From: an uncultured Pirellula sp.
Lineage (GTDB): Bacteria; Planctomycetota; Planctomycetia; Pirellulales; Pirellulaceae
Direction of reading: 5' to 3'
Length of the DNA stretch: 5,663 nt
NCBI GenBank assembly: GCA_903892365.1
Contig: CAITIF010000178.1
Location: 1-5,663 of the forward strand
Shown: one piece after another, positions 1 to 5,663 of the stretch
Numbering within the stretch: the stretch's first letter is position 1
Layout: the number at the start of each line of letters is the position of its first letter
Program-made: the position numbers and the translations under genes
Notes under the pieces: generated by a model
The model's database searches: none
Seen by the model: only the letters and a program-made list of their open reading frames with translations
Told to the model about the DNA's origin: nothing

Positions 1-1
1 G

Positions 2-373
2 CTCAAACTTTCGCGTTGCAAGAACCCGATCGTGGTCCAATTCTGGCGCAAGATTGCCGAGCAGGCGCAAGGGGAGCCGTCACTCGAAAATATCGCGCCG
101 TATATCACCAGCAAGTTCGATGTGTTTCTCTCAAACGACATCATGCGGCCGATCGTCGGGCAGGAGCACTCGTCATTTAATTTCCGCGAGATACTCGACG
201 GCAAGAAGATCTTCCTAGCCAATCTCTCGAAGGGTCGCCTCGGCGACCGCAATAGCGCGTTGCTCGGTCTCATACTCGTATCAAAGTTTCTCCAGGCAGC
301 GTTCTCGCGCGTCGACTCGCGCAGTGAGCTACCGCCGCACTACTTGTACATAGACGAGTTTCAATGGGTTTGA
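2..373 (+). pseudogene. Truncated conjugation-type ATPase (VirD4/TraG/HerA-like) fragment
   Basis: The frame is open from the left edge of the window, so the true start lies outside; the internal GTG at 32 is unlikely to be the start. The visible 123 residues resemble the middle of type IV secretion coupling or DNA-transfer ATPases. They include a helical stretch with FWRKIAEQAQGEPSLENIAP, a segment ILDGKKIFLANLSKGRLGD followed by NSALLG, and a Walker B-like strand YLYIDEFQ at about residues 114-121. In that family the protein continues well past Walker B with the rest of the RecA-like core. Here the frame ends with only W-V and TGA. The other two plus frames after 364 do not resume a recognisable ATPase sequence, so a simple frameshift does not explain the loss. 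Such ATPases use ATP to move DNA or pull substrates through conjugation channels at the inner membrane; this copy should be inactive. An imperfect palindrome begins at the stop codon. The family call is by motif recognition; the truncation is directly visible. Confidence 0.7.
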
Positions 374-405
374 TCTCAACGCGACCGGATTCGTTGCGCT
401 GAGAT
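373..405. repeat. Imperfect 13-bp inverted repeat (hairpin) at the ATPase breakpoint
   Basis: The left arm ATCTCAACGCGAC (373-385) and right arm GTTGCGCTGAGAT (393-405) are inverted copies matching at 11 of 13 positions, around a 7-base loop (386-392). As plus-strand RNA one mismatch becomes a G-U wobble, leaving a single A-C mismatch. The first base is the last base of the ATPase stop codon. No T-tract follows, so it is not a standard intrinsic terminator. It could be part of a dispersed intergenic repeat, a mobile-element end or a recombination scar; the sequence does not decide between these. Confidence 0.55.
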
Positions 406-732
406 GCGGGCGATAAACTCGGTCTTCACTTCTTTCGGTGAATCCGTCAATGACTTGCTCGATTGTACTGTGAATGCCAGGGAAACCGAACTCTTTCCCG
501 TGCAAACGCTCAAGCTGCTATGCGATCTTTTACCATGCTAGCGTTCCAGGTTGCATATTTGGAATAAGCGTTTTGTACGGAGTCATTAGGAAACGCGGCA
601 TAATCGTTAAATTCATCCCCCTGTGAGTGACGATACCCAACAACGGGAGTCGATGTCAGAAAGCCAATGCCTCAGATTGACTGGGCGCATCGATCAACTC
701 TCACACTAAACGAATACTATGGGGGGATCGTT
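406..732. other. Intergenic region without a convincing gene
   Basis: This stretch separates the broken ATPase from the lipoprotein gene. It contains a plus-strand frame of 45 codons (404-541) and an overlapping minus-strand open stretch (515 down to 329, no ATG). Neither has a recognisable domain or ribosome binding site. A CATAAT hexamer at 599-604 resembles a -10 box, but the nearest -35-like element (TTGTAC, 573-578) is 20 bases away and poor, so no promoter is called. The promoter of the downstream lipoprotein and export genes probably lies here. Confidence 0.5.
721..732 (+). promoter_or_regulatory. G-rich ribosome binding site supporting the start at 733
   Basis: A run of six G (721-726) sits six bases before the ATG at 733 and can pair with the CCUCC of 16S rRNA with one wobble. 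The alternative in-frame ATG at 667 has no comparable element. Starting at 733 also removes 22 residues that do not look like a signal peptide. The site therefore favours the shorter protein. Confidence 0.45.
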
Positions 733-1437
733 ATGTCCGTGCGACGCATTAATACATCAGATTTGCGCCGAAATCAACGTTGGAGTCATGCCGTACGCAA
801 ACGCCTGGCCATAATGCTAGTGTTGGGAGCCGGTCTCGTTCCTTTCGCAGGCTGCTCTGCGTGGACAGGAATGAGCAATTCTTGGAAATACAACGGCGCC
901 TGGAATGAGACGATGATGAAACATCGTAATAAACACAGCGCTAATAAAGCTTGGCACAGTCGCAAGCATCACTTCTGCAATGAAAAGTATCAACGCGAAT
1001 TCGCACGTGGGTTCAAGGACGGATACATGGACGTTGCTGACGGCGGAACGGGCTGTACGCCTGCATTCCCGCCACGTGAACTGTGGGGCTGGAAGTATCA
1101 GTCCTGTGAAGGCCAAGCTCGCGTTGCCGCGTGGTTTGCCGGTTATCCGCACGGTGCTCGCGCTGCAGAAGAAGACGGTATCGGAAATTGGAACCAGATT
1201 CAAACTTCATCTTCGATTCAGCACCAATACGCTCAACGAGGCATGCTTGCACCCAATGCCGCTGGCATGTATCCGATTCCAGAGGCAGCAGTTCCAAACG
1301 GCATGCCTCATCGGGAATTCGCTGGACCTCATGGGTTCCCTATCGATCACACGACTGAAGAGATTGATGAATCGTCCCTGCCGACTACTGGCGAAACGAT
1401 TGGCATCACGAATATGCCGTCGATCATCAAACAGTAA
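733..1437 (+). CDS. Predicted lipoprotein of unknown function, planctomycete-type
   Basis: This is a 234-residue protein from the ATG at 733; an in-frame ATG at 667 would give 256 residues. It begins with a basic segment rich in Arg, then a hydrophobic stretch LAIMLVLGAGLVPF (about residues 25-38) ending in AGC. Cys41 is therefore the likely lipidated residue, and the product should sit in an envelope membrane. The mature part has a compact core at about residues 72-155 rich in Trp, Gly, aromatics and charged residues. It includes FARGFKDGYMDVADGG, then GCTPAFPPRELWGWKYQ, then WFAGYPHGARAAEEDGIGNW. Cys82, Cys108 and Cys125 could form disulfides or bind a ligand. After residue 160 the sequence is low in features, with Met, Pro and Asn common. 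I know no enzymatic motif in it. Similar hypothetical proteins seem to occur in Planctomycetes, but that is from memory and untested. It lies 120 bases before the polysaccharide export gene with no terminator between, so a shared transcript and a role in exopolysaccharide export or the cell envelope are inferred. Confidence 0.85.
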   Translation: MSVRRINTSDLRRNQRWSHAVRKRLAIMLVLGAGLVPFAGCSAWTGMSNSWKYNGAWNETMMKHRNKHSANKAWHSRKHHFCNEKYQREFARGFKDGYMDVADGGTGCTPAFPPRELWGWKYQSCEGQARVAAWFAGYPHGARAAEEDGIGNWNQIQTSSSIQHQYAQRGMLAPNAAGMYPIPEAAVPNGMPHREFAGPHGFPIDHTTEEIDESSLPTTGETIGITNMPSIIKQ

Positions 1438-1545
1438 ATCGGACTGTTGAATCCAAGAAGTACAAAGTCAAAAGTCATGATGCGCGTCAGTGCGTCAGCA
1501 GATCATTCGAACCGCACAATCTTTGAATCAACGCCCATGGCGTAC

Positions 1546-1557
1546 GAGGTAAACAAA
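1546..1557 (+). promoter_or_regulatory. Shine-Dalgarno sequence favouring the start at 1558
   Basis: GAGGT (1546-1550) lies seven bases before the ATG at 1558, a near-ideal arrangement. Two other in-frame starts are possible. ATG 1447 lacks a clear site and adds 37 residues of poor protein quality. ATG 1612 has AGGGA six bases upstream and would give a shorter, more classical lipoprotein signal. Confidence 0.5.
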
Positions 1558-2946
1558 ATGTCTATGGAATGGAATCCAATGACGTTCGTCAAAACCCAAA
1601 AGGGACCCAGAATGATACTCCAACGGCTGATGAGATCGCTTTCCGTGACCGGCTTGGTAGCGGTCGGCATCATGAATGTTGGGTGTGTCAATCTCACTCA
1701 GCCTTTGTCGGGCATCCCTGCTCGACGACTTCCTCCCCAGTTCCTCGCTCAGACCAAGAACAATCTTGTTCCGCTCGAGCCATCGCGGTTGGGTCAGGAA
1801 CCTCCAAGACAGTATCTGGTAGACAAGGGAGATATTCTCGGGATTTACATCGAAGGTGTGTTGCCCTACACCGATTCCGAGAAGCCACCCGAGCCACCAC
1901 CGGTGAACTTCCCGAAAGAAGACAGCACACTTGATCCATCGATTGGTTTTCCAATCGTCGTTCAAGAAAGTGGAACCATCTCACTGCCATCGATCGCTCC
2001 CTTAAAAGTGCAAGGAATGACGGTCGAGCAAGTGACGGATGTCATCCGCAAAGCCTACCTGGATGAAAGGATTTTTACGGATCCAGACAAACTTCGTCCA
2101 ATCGTAACGATGCTGAAAGAGCGAACCTACAACATTGTGGTTGTCCGCCAAGACGTTGCGGTACAAGGGAACCAACAGCAGCAAAATCAAATGCAAGTTC
2201 GCGGAGCTTACAACCGCGGAGCTGACCAAAGTGCTTCTGGGCGTGTCGTCAAGCTGCCCGCATATCAAAACGATGTGCTGCATGCTTTGATGGCATCGGG
2301 TGGTCTACCAGGTATCAATGCCAAGAATGAAGTCAAGATTCTACGTGCATCGAAGGCTGATCAAAGGAAGCGTGATGAATTCATCACACAATTCTATCAA
2401 CAGTACTATAACAATCCTGACCCCTGCAGCTGCCCACCACCGATTCCGGATGATCCAAGCTTGCTGAAGATCCCTATGCGATTACCACCCGGAGTGATCC
2501 CGTCTTTCAGAACCGAAGACATCTTGTTGGAAGAAGGCGACGTTGTTTACATCGAATCGCGTGAAGCCGAAGTTTTCTACACAGGCGGATTGTTACCTGG
2601 TGGCGAGTGGCTAATTCCTCGAGACTATGACTTGGACGTTCTAGGTGCCATGGGGCTTTCGGGTGGTGGGGTTTCCGCGACTCAGAATCGTGGAGGCGGA
2701 ATCGGAATCCAGTCGCTGGGCGGTGTTCCACCTGGAATGTTATACATCCTCCGAAAGACACCTTGCAACGGTCAGGTAACCATCGAAGTGGATCTAGCCC
2801 GAGCAGCTCAAGATCCACGCGAACGTCCACTGGTCATGCCAGGCGATACGCTGATCCTTCGGCACAAGTCTGAAGAAGAACTCCTGAACTTCGGATTGGG
2901 CGCGTTCTTCACCTTCGGGGTGCAAGCCCTGCTGCAAAATCGATAA
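1558..2946 (+). CDS. Polysaccharide export outer-membrane lipoprotein (OPX, Wza/GumB-like)
   Basis: This 462-residue protein belongs to the family whose members form the periplasmic and outer-membrane conduit for exopolysaccharide or capsule. A hydrophobic signal (about residues 27-40 in the numbering from 1558) ends in NVGC, making Cys43 the probable lipid-anchored residue. A Poly_export-type domain spans about 82-186, opening with QYLVDKGDILGIYIEG. It has the family's strand GTISLPSIAPLKVQGMTVEQ near the middle. A first SLBB-like segment follows (about 190-305, NIVVVRQD then VVKLPAYQNDVLHALMASGG). Its first loop carries an unusual insert rich in Gln and Asn at about 203-213. A Pro-rich linker contains Cys290-Ser-Cys292. 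The motif EEGDVVYIES (325-334) leads into a second SLBB-like segment (about 338-434, ending MPGDTLIL). The C-terminal 25 residues are hydrophobic or amphipathic (FGLGAFFTFGVQALL) and could match the membrane-spanning helix of Wza; that is inference. ATG 1447 or 1612 are alternative starts. No glycosyltransferase, Wzy or Wzc gene is present in the window, so the exported polymer cannot be inferred. Confidence 0.88.
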   Translation: MSMEWNPMTFVKTQKGPRMILQRLMRSLSVTGLVAVGIMNVGCVNLTQPLSGIPARRLPPQFLAQTKNNLVPLEPSRLGQEPPRQYLVDKGDILGIYIEGVLPYTDSEKPPEPPPVNFPKEDSTLDPSIGFPIVVQESGTISLPSIAPLKVQGMTVEQVTDVIRKAYLDERIFTDPDKLRPIVTMLKERTYNIVVVRQDVAVQGNQQQQNQMQVRGAYNRGADQSASGRVVKLPAYQNDVLHALMASGGLPGINAKNEVKILRASKADQRKRDEFITQFYQQYYNNPDPCSCPPPIPDDPSLLKIPMRLPPGVIPSFRTEDILLEEGDVVYIESREAEVFYTGGLLPGGEWLIPRDYDLDVLGAMGLSGGGVSATQNRGGGIGIQSLGGVPPGMLYILRKTPCNGQVTIEVDLARAAQDPRERPLVMPGDTLILRHKSEEELLNFGLGAFFTFGVQALLQNR

Positions 2947-2973
2947 TCCTGGGCTATCCGGTAGGATCTTCCT

Positions 2974-3009
2974 TGGTGAGCCGCGGGCGCTAGACGCGTT
3001 ACGGATTCT
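2974..3009. repeat. GC-rich degenerate palindromic intergenic element
   Basis: Between the export gene and its terminator lies a short GC-rich block containing GCCGCGGGCGCTAG (2980-2993) followed by ACGCGTTACGG. It has nested partial palindromes (CCGCGG, GCG-CTAGA-CGC, and outer CCG/CGG). I recall similar GCCGCGGGCGCTAG intergenic elements scattered in Rhodopirellula-type genomes, but only one copy is visible here, so the repeat status is untested. Confidence 0.35.
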
Positions 3010-3020
3010 CAGTAAAACTC

Positions 3021-3056
3021 AAAAGCCGCTCCAGATGGGGGCGGCTTTTTTGTTTT
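3021..3056 (+). terminator. Rho-independent terminator after the export gene
   Basis: AAAAGCCGC (3021-3029) pairs perfectly with GCGGCTTTT (3041-3049). The stem can extend inward by three pairs (TCC with GGG, one bulged G) to leave an AGAT loop. The downstream arm runs into TTTTTTGTTTT. It lies 75 bases after the stop of the export gene and should end the lipoprotein-export transcript. The flanking A-tract means it could also work weakly in the opposite direction. Confidence 0.85.
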
Positions 3057-3084
3057 GGCGACCGTCGCCGGAAGCTGCTATACT
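3055..3084 (+). promoter_or_regulatory. Candidate sigma-70-type promoter for the cytochrome gene
   Basis: TTGGCG (3055-3060, four of six consensus bases) and TATACT (3079-3084, five of six) are separated by 18 bases. Transcription would start near 3091, giving a leader of about 40 nt before the ATG at 3132. The -35 box overlaps the end of the preceding terminator's T-tract, so one gene's end and the next one's start are packed together. The call rests on consensus matching alone. Confidence 0.4.
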
Positions 3085-3131
3085 TGATTGTCTGGCTATT
3101 CCTTTCCCACCTCAGTCTGCCTGCTATCCTT

Positions 3132-5663
3132 ATGAACCGATTGTCGAGCATTTCGTTCGGGCTCAACGCCTGTTTGGTAGCGTTTCTCGCTCTTGTTCCA
3201 GTATTCCCGATCGCAATTGCAGCGGAACCAAACCCAGCATCAATTCGCTCCGTCGATTTCAAAACCGAAATCCGACCCATTCTCTCCAATCGTTGTTTTG
3301 CTTGCCACGGTCCAGATGAAGGGCATGTGGAATCGGGCCTGAGACTAGACCATTTCGAATCTGCTACCTCCCCCGCGGATTCAGGAAAGATCGCTGTCGT
3401 TCCGAAAAAGGTGTCGGAATCGGAGATGGTTCGACGCATTCTTTCCCAAGACGAAGAGGAGCGAATGCCCCCGCCGCATTTCGGAGCTCGACTGACCGAA
3501 CGTGAAACAGCTTTATTGCAAGCTTGGGTTGAGAATGGGGCGACCTATTCGAAACATTGGTCGTTTGATGAGATACGTGCTCCTGATCTCAAGGAACTTC
3601 GAGCCCCAAGCTCATTCTCGCATTGGCAACATTCCCCCATCGACCTTTTGATTCTGAAAAAGCTAGAGGAAAAAGGTTGGCAGCCTTCGCCCCAAGCTCA
3701 ACCGGAAACCTTGCTCCGCCGACTGTCGCTAGACCTGACTGGGCTACCACCAAGTCTGGAAGACCAACAAGCGTTTGCAAGCAATTTCAGTGATCAGATG
3801 TATGAGCAACGTGTGGATGAATTGTTAGCGTCACCTGCCTTTGGCGAACATTGGGGTCGCAAGTGGTTGGACTTGGCTCGATACGCAGACTCGGCTGGAT
3901 ACGCGGACGACCCCGCTCGAACTATCTGGGCCTACCGCGATTGGGTAGTTCGCGCTATCAATGAAGGGATGCCCTTCGATCAATTCACCATCGAACAGCT
4001 TGCGGGCGATCTTCTACCGAATCCGACGGAAGATCAACTGGTTGCGACCGCCTTTCACCGTAACACCCTAACCAATAATGAAGGAGGCACCAACGACGAA
4101 GAATTTCGCAATGTTGCCGTGGTGGATCGAGTGAACACGACGATGGCTGTTTGGATGGGAGTGACCATGGCGTGTGCGCAATGCCATAGCCATAAATTCG
4201 ACCCGATCTCCCAGAAGGAATACTTTCAAGTCTTCGCCATCTTGAATCAGACTCAAGATGCAGACCGTACCGATGAAAGCCCCACGCTTCCGTGGTTCAC
4301 GCCAGAACAACGGCGTACCCTAAGCGACACCCGAACACAACTAGAACTGATCGAAAAACAAATCAATGCGCCGGATCCGTCGCTTCAACTGGAACAAGAT
4401 TCGTGGTCCGCATCGCTCAAGCCAGCTATTGCATGGACAATCTCCAAGCCCGATCTCGCTTCCGCCAAGTCGGGTTCCACGGTTACGATCGAAGATACAG
4501 GTGCTATTCAAGTGGTTTCCTCAACCCCCACGGATGCCTTTACGCTCGATCTGCCCATCGCCAGCTTCGACGATGTCTCACGTATTTCCGGTCTGCAAAT
4601 CAAGACGATCCCCGACTCATCCCTGCCCGGCGGTGGCGCTGCTATCGGAAATGGCAACTTTGTCTTGACCGATGTATCAGCATCGTTGGTCGATAACAGT
4701 CCAGGCGTCCAAGGGCGATTCGTACGTATCGATCTTCCTGGCAAGGACAAAATCCTTTCGCTGGCGGAGGTCCGTGTCATCGCAGAGGGAATGAACGTTG
4801 CAATCGCTGGAACGGCAAGCCAAAGCAGCGATGATTTTGATGGACCTGCAGGACTTGCAATCGATGGGAAAACAACAGGCGTCTTTTCCGAAAAATCAAC
4901 GACCCATTCCAAGATTAGCGACTCTCCGTGGTGGGAACTGGATCTTGGAAAGGTAACTCAAGTGGAATCGATCGAGGTTTGGAACAGAACCGATGCGGGG
5001 GTCTTGGATCGCCTGGCTGGAGCAAAAGTTCAATTGCTGGCTGATGATCGCAAGGTGATATGGGAAACAACGATTGGTCAACCGCTGGCGAGTCAGACCT
5101 TCGACCTGAAACGCACCATTTCCATTCCATGGCTGGTTGCAACTTCGGACTACGCCCAAGATGGTTTTCCGCCATTGCATGCCATCGATGGAAATGCAAA
5201 GACGGGCTGGGCTGTAGGTGGTGCAATTCCATTACCTCACCAGTTGAACCTAGCGGTGAACATTGCACAGTTTCAAAAACGATTCGCGAATTTGGAAGCC
5301 AAGGCGCAGTCCATGAAACTGCGTGTCATCTTAAAATTCGAATCGGATTTTCCGAACTCGGTATTAGCACGCTTCTCGATCAACCTAACTCAAGACCAGC
5401 GCACTGAGTCGATGCTGAGCCTTCCGAACGATGTCTTGGCTTTGACGCAACGCGATCCCGCTTCGCTCACCGAAGAAGAACGCCGAACATTGCATCTCTA
5501 TTACGCATCGAATATCGCACCCAGTCGGAAAGCTCTTCGTGAACAACGAACAAGTTTGAAAGGTGTCTTGGCCAACACGAAGCCAACGACCACGGTGCCT
5601 ATCCTGAGAGAATTGCCGGCGGATCGACGACGCGTGACTCATGTGCAATTGCGAGGAAACTAC
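3132..5663 (+). CDS. Secreted PSCyt1-DUF1549-DUF1553 protein with discoidin-like module (3' end outside window)
   Basis: The reading frame is open for 844 codons to the right edge. It starts at ATG 3132, with no Shine-Dalgarno sequence but a good signal peptide (hydrophobic about 11-30, cleavage probably after Ala30 or Ala31). PSCyt1 (about 43-125) has the haem-type motif CFACH at 55-59 and the later RMPPPHFGARLTE. DUF1549/PSCyt2 (about 169-372) shows RRLSLDLTGLPPS, HWGRKWLDLARYADS (240-254) and a second CxxCH, CAQCH at 348-352, followed by SHKFDPIS. A beta-rich segment (about 420-545, with SLPGGG at 497-502) leads into an F5/8 type C/fucolectin-like module (about 525-650: NVAIAGTASQSS, AIDG, WWELDLG, IEVWNRTDA). 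A second short AIDGNAKTGWAVGG segment follows at 684-697. The last residues, THVQLRGNY, match the opening of DUF1553, so the rest of that domain is cut off by the window. Full-length relatives are roughly 1000 residues or more and often precede a DUF1501 gene. Function is not established; periplasmic or envelope redox-linked polysaccharide metabolism is a family-level hypothesis. The discoidin-like module suggests glycan binding. Confidence 0.9.
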   Translation, partial: MNRLSSISFGLNACLVAFLALVPVFPIAIAAEPNPASIRSVDFKTEIRPILSNRCFACHGPDEGHVESGLRLDHFESATSPADSGKIAVVPKKVSESEMVRRILSQDEEERMPPPHFGARLTERETALLQAWVENGATYSKHWSFDEIRAPDLKELRAPSSFSHWQHSPIDLLILKKLEEKGWQPSPQAQPETLLRRLSLDLTGLPPSLEDQQAFASNFSDQMYEQRVDELLASPAFGEHWGRKWLDLARYADSAGYADDPARTIWAYRDWVVRAINEGMPFDQFTIEQLAGDLLPNPTEDQLVATAFHRNTLTNNEGGTNDEEFRNVAVVDRVNTTMAVWMGVTMACAQCHSHKFDPISQKEYFQVFAILNQTQDADRTDESPTLPWFTPEQRRTLSDTRTQLELIEKQINAPDPSLQLEQDSWSASLKPAIAWTISKPDLASAKSGSTVTIEDTGAIQVVSSTPTDAFTLDLPIASFDDVSRISGLQIKTIPDSSLPGGGAAIGNGNFVLTDVSASLVDNSPGVQGRFVRIDLPGKDKILSLAEVRVIAEGMNVAIAGTASQSSDDFDGPAGLAIDGKTTGVFSEKSTTHSKISDSPWWELDLGKVTQVESIEVWNRTDAGVLDRLAGAKVQLLADDRKVIWETTIGQPLASQTFDLKRTISIPWLVATSDYAQDGFPPLHAIDGNAKTGWAVGGAIPLPHQLNLAVNIAQFQKRFANLEAKAQSMKLRVILKFESDFPNSVLARFSINLTQDQRTESMLSLPNDVLALTQRDPASLTEEERRTLHLYYASNIAPSRKALREQRTSLKGVLANTKPTTTVPILRELPADRRRVTHVQLRGNY

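Noticed and set aside
386..400. Integron attC-like core (GTTGCGC)
   Set aside because: It does not fit the GTTRRRY core and no paired R'' site, integrase or cassette structure is present.
573..604. Promoter with TTGTAC and CATAAT boxes upstream of the lipoprotein gene
   Set aside because: The 20-base spacer and poor -35 match make it no better than chance.
980..1450. A 156-codon plus-strand frame overlapping the lipoprotein gene
   Set aside because: It lies in another frame of a gene with a clear signal peptide and conserved-looking core. Its own composition is Arg/Leu-rich without a domain, so it is a shadow frame.
1465..1498. Short direct repeats (AAAGTCA and GCGTCAG, each twice)
   Set aside because: They are only seven bases long with two copies each, within what chance would produce, and have no CRISPR-like spacing.
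3035..3319. A 94-codon plus-strand frame starting inside the terminator
   Set aside because: Its ATG lies in the terminator loop and it overlaps the start of the cytochrome gene in another frame; it shows no protein-like pattern.
2999..3439. A 146-codon minus-strand frame across the intergenic region and cytochrome start
   Set aside because: It runs antisense through the terminator and the CxxCH-bearing PSCyt1 sequence and has no recognisable features.
4508..4912. Antisense 134-codon frame within the cytochrome gene
   Set aside because: It is the complement of the discoidin-like coding region; nothing supports independent coding.

Overview
The window reads as a piece of a planctomycete chromosome of the Pirellulaceae/Rhodopirellula type. 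Two things point there. The right end carries a secreted protein with the PSCyt1 plus DUF1549 architecture and the start of DUF1553, a combination greatly expanded in Planctomycetes. The centre pairs a small lipoprotein of a type I associate with these bacteria with a polysaccharide-export outer-membrane lipoprotein. Weak or absent Shine-Dalgarno sequences and loose gene spacing also fit. The species cannot be named from the sequence alone. All supported genes lie on the plus strand.

Layout. (1) Positions 2-373 hold the end of a conjugation-type (VirD4/TraG/HerA-like) ATPase reading frame. It stops two codons after its Walker B motif, so it looks like a broken remnant. (2) A 33-nt imperfect palindrome begins at its stop codon. 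About 330 nt without a convincing gene follow, containing only two weak, mutually antisense small reading frames. (3) Positions 733-1437 encode a 234-residue predicted lipoprotein of unknown function with a cysteine/tryptophan/glycine-rich conserved-looking core. (4) Positions 1558-2946 encode a Wza/GumB-like polysaccharide export lipoprotein (OPX family) with two SLBB-type segments. No terminator is visible between (3) and (4), so they are probably co-transcribed. (5) A GC-rich degenerate palindromic repeat and a clear intrinsic terminator close this unit at 3021-3056. (6) A candidate promoter overlaps the terminator's T-tract. The final gene starts at 3132 and runs off the right edge. It encodes a secreted, multi-domain, putative c-type haem protein with a discoidin-like (F5/8 type C) module between DUF1549 and DUF1553.

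How the genes may work together. The lipoprotein and the OPX protein plausibly form an envelope unit for exopolysaccharide export; this is inferred from adjacency. The PSCyt1/DUF1549 protein is a separate transcription unit and belongs to a family often suggested, without firm biochemistry, to act in periplasmic polysaccharide turnover. The ATPase remnant is the only sign of a mobile or conjugative element, and the window may straddle the edge of a decayed one. I see no tRNA, rRNA, CRISPR array, intact transposase or defence system. The strongest unexplained items are the breakpoint with its palindrome at about 364-405 and the uncharacterised lipoprotein paired with the export protein.
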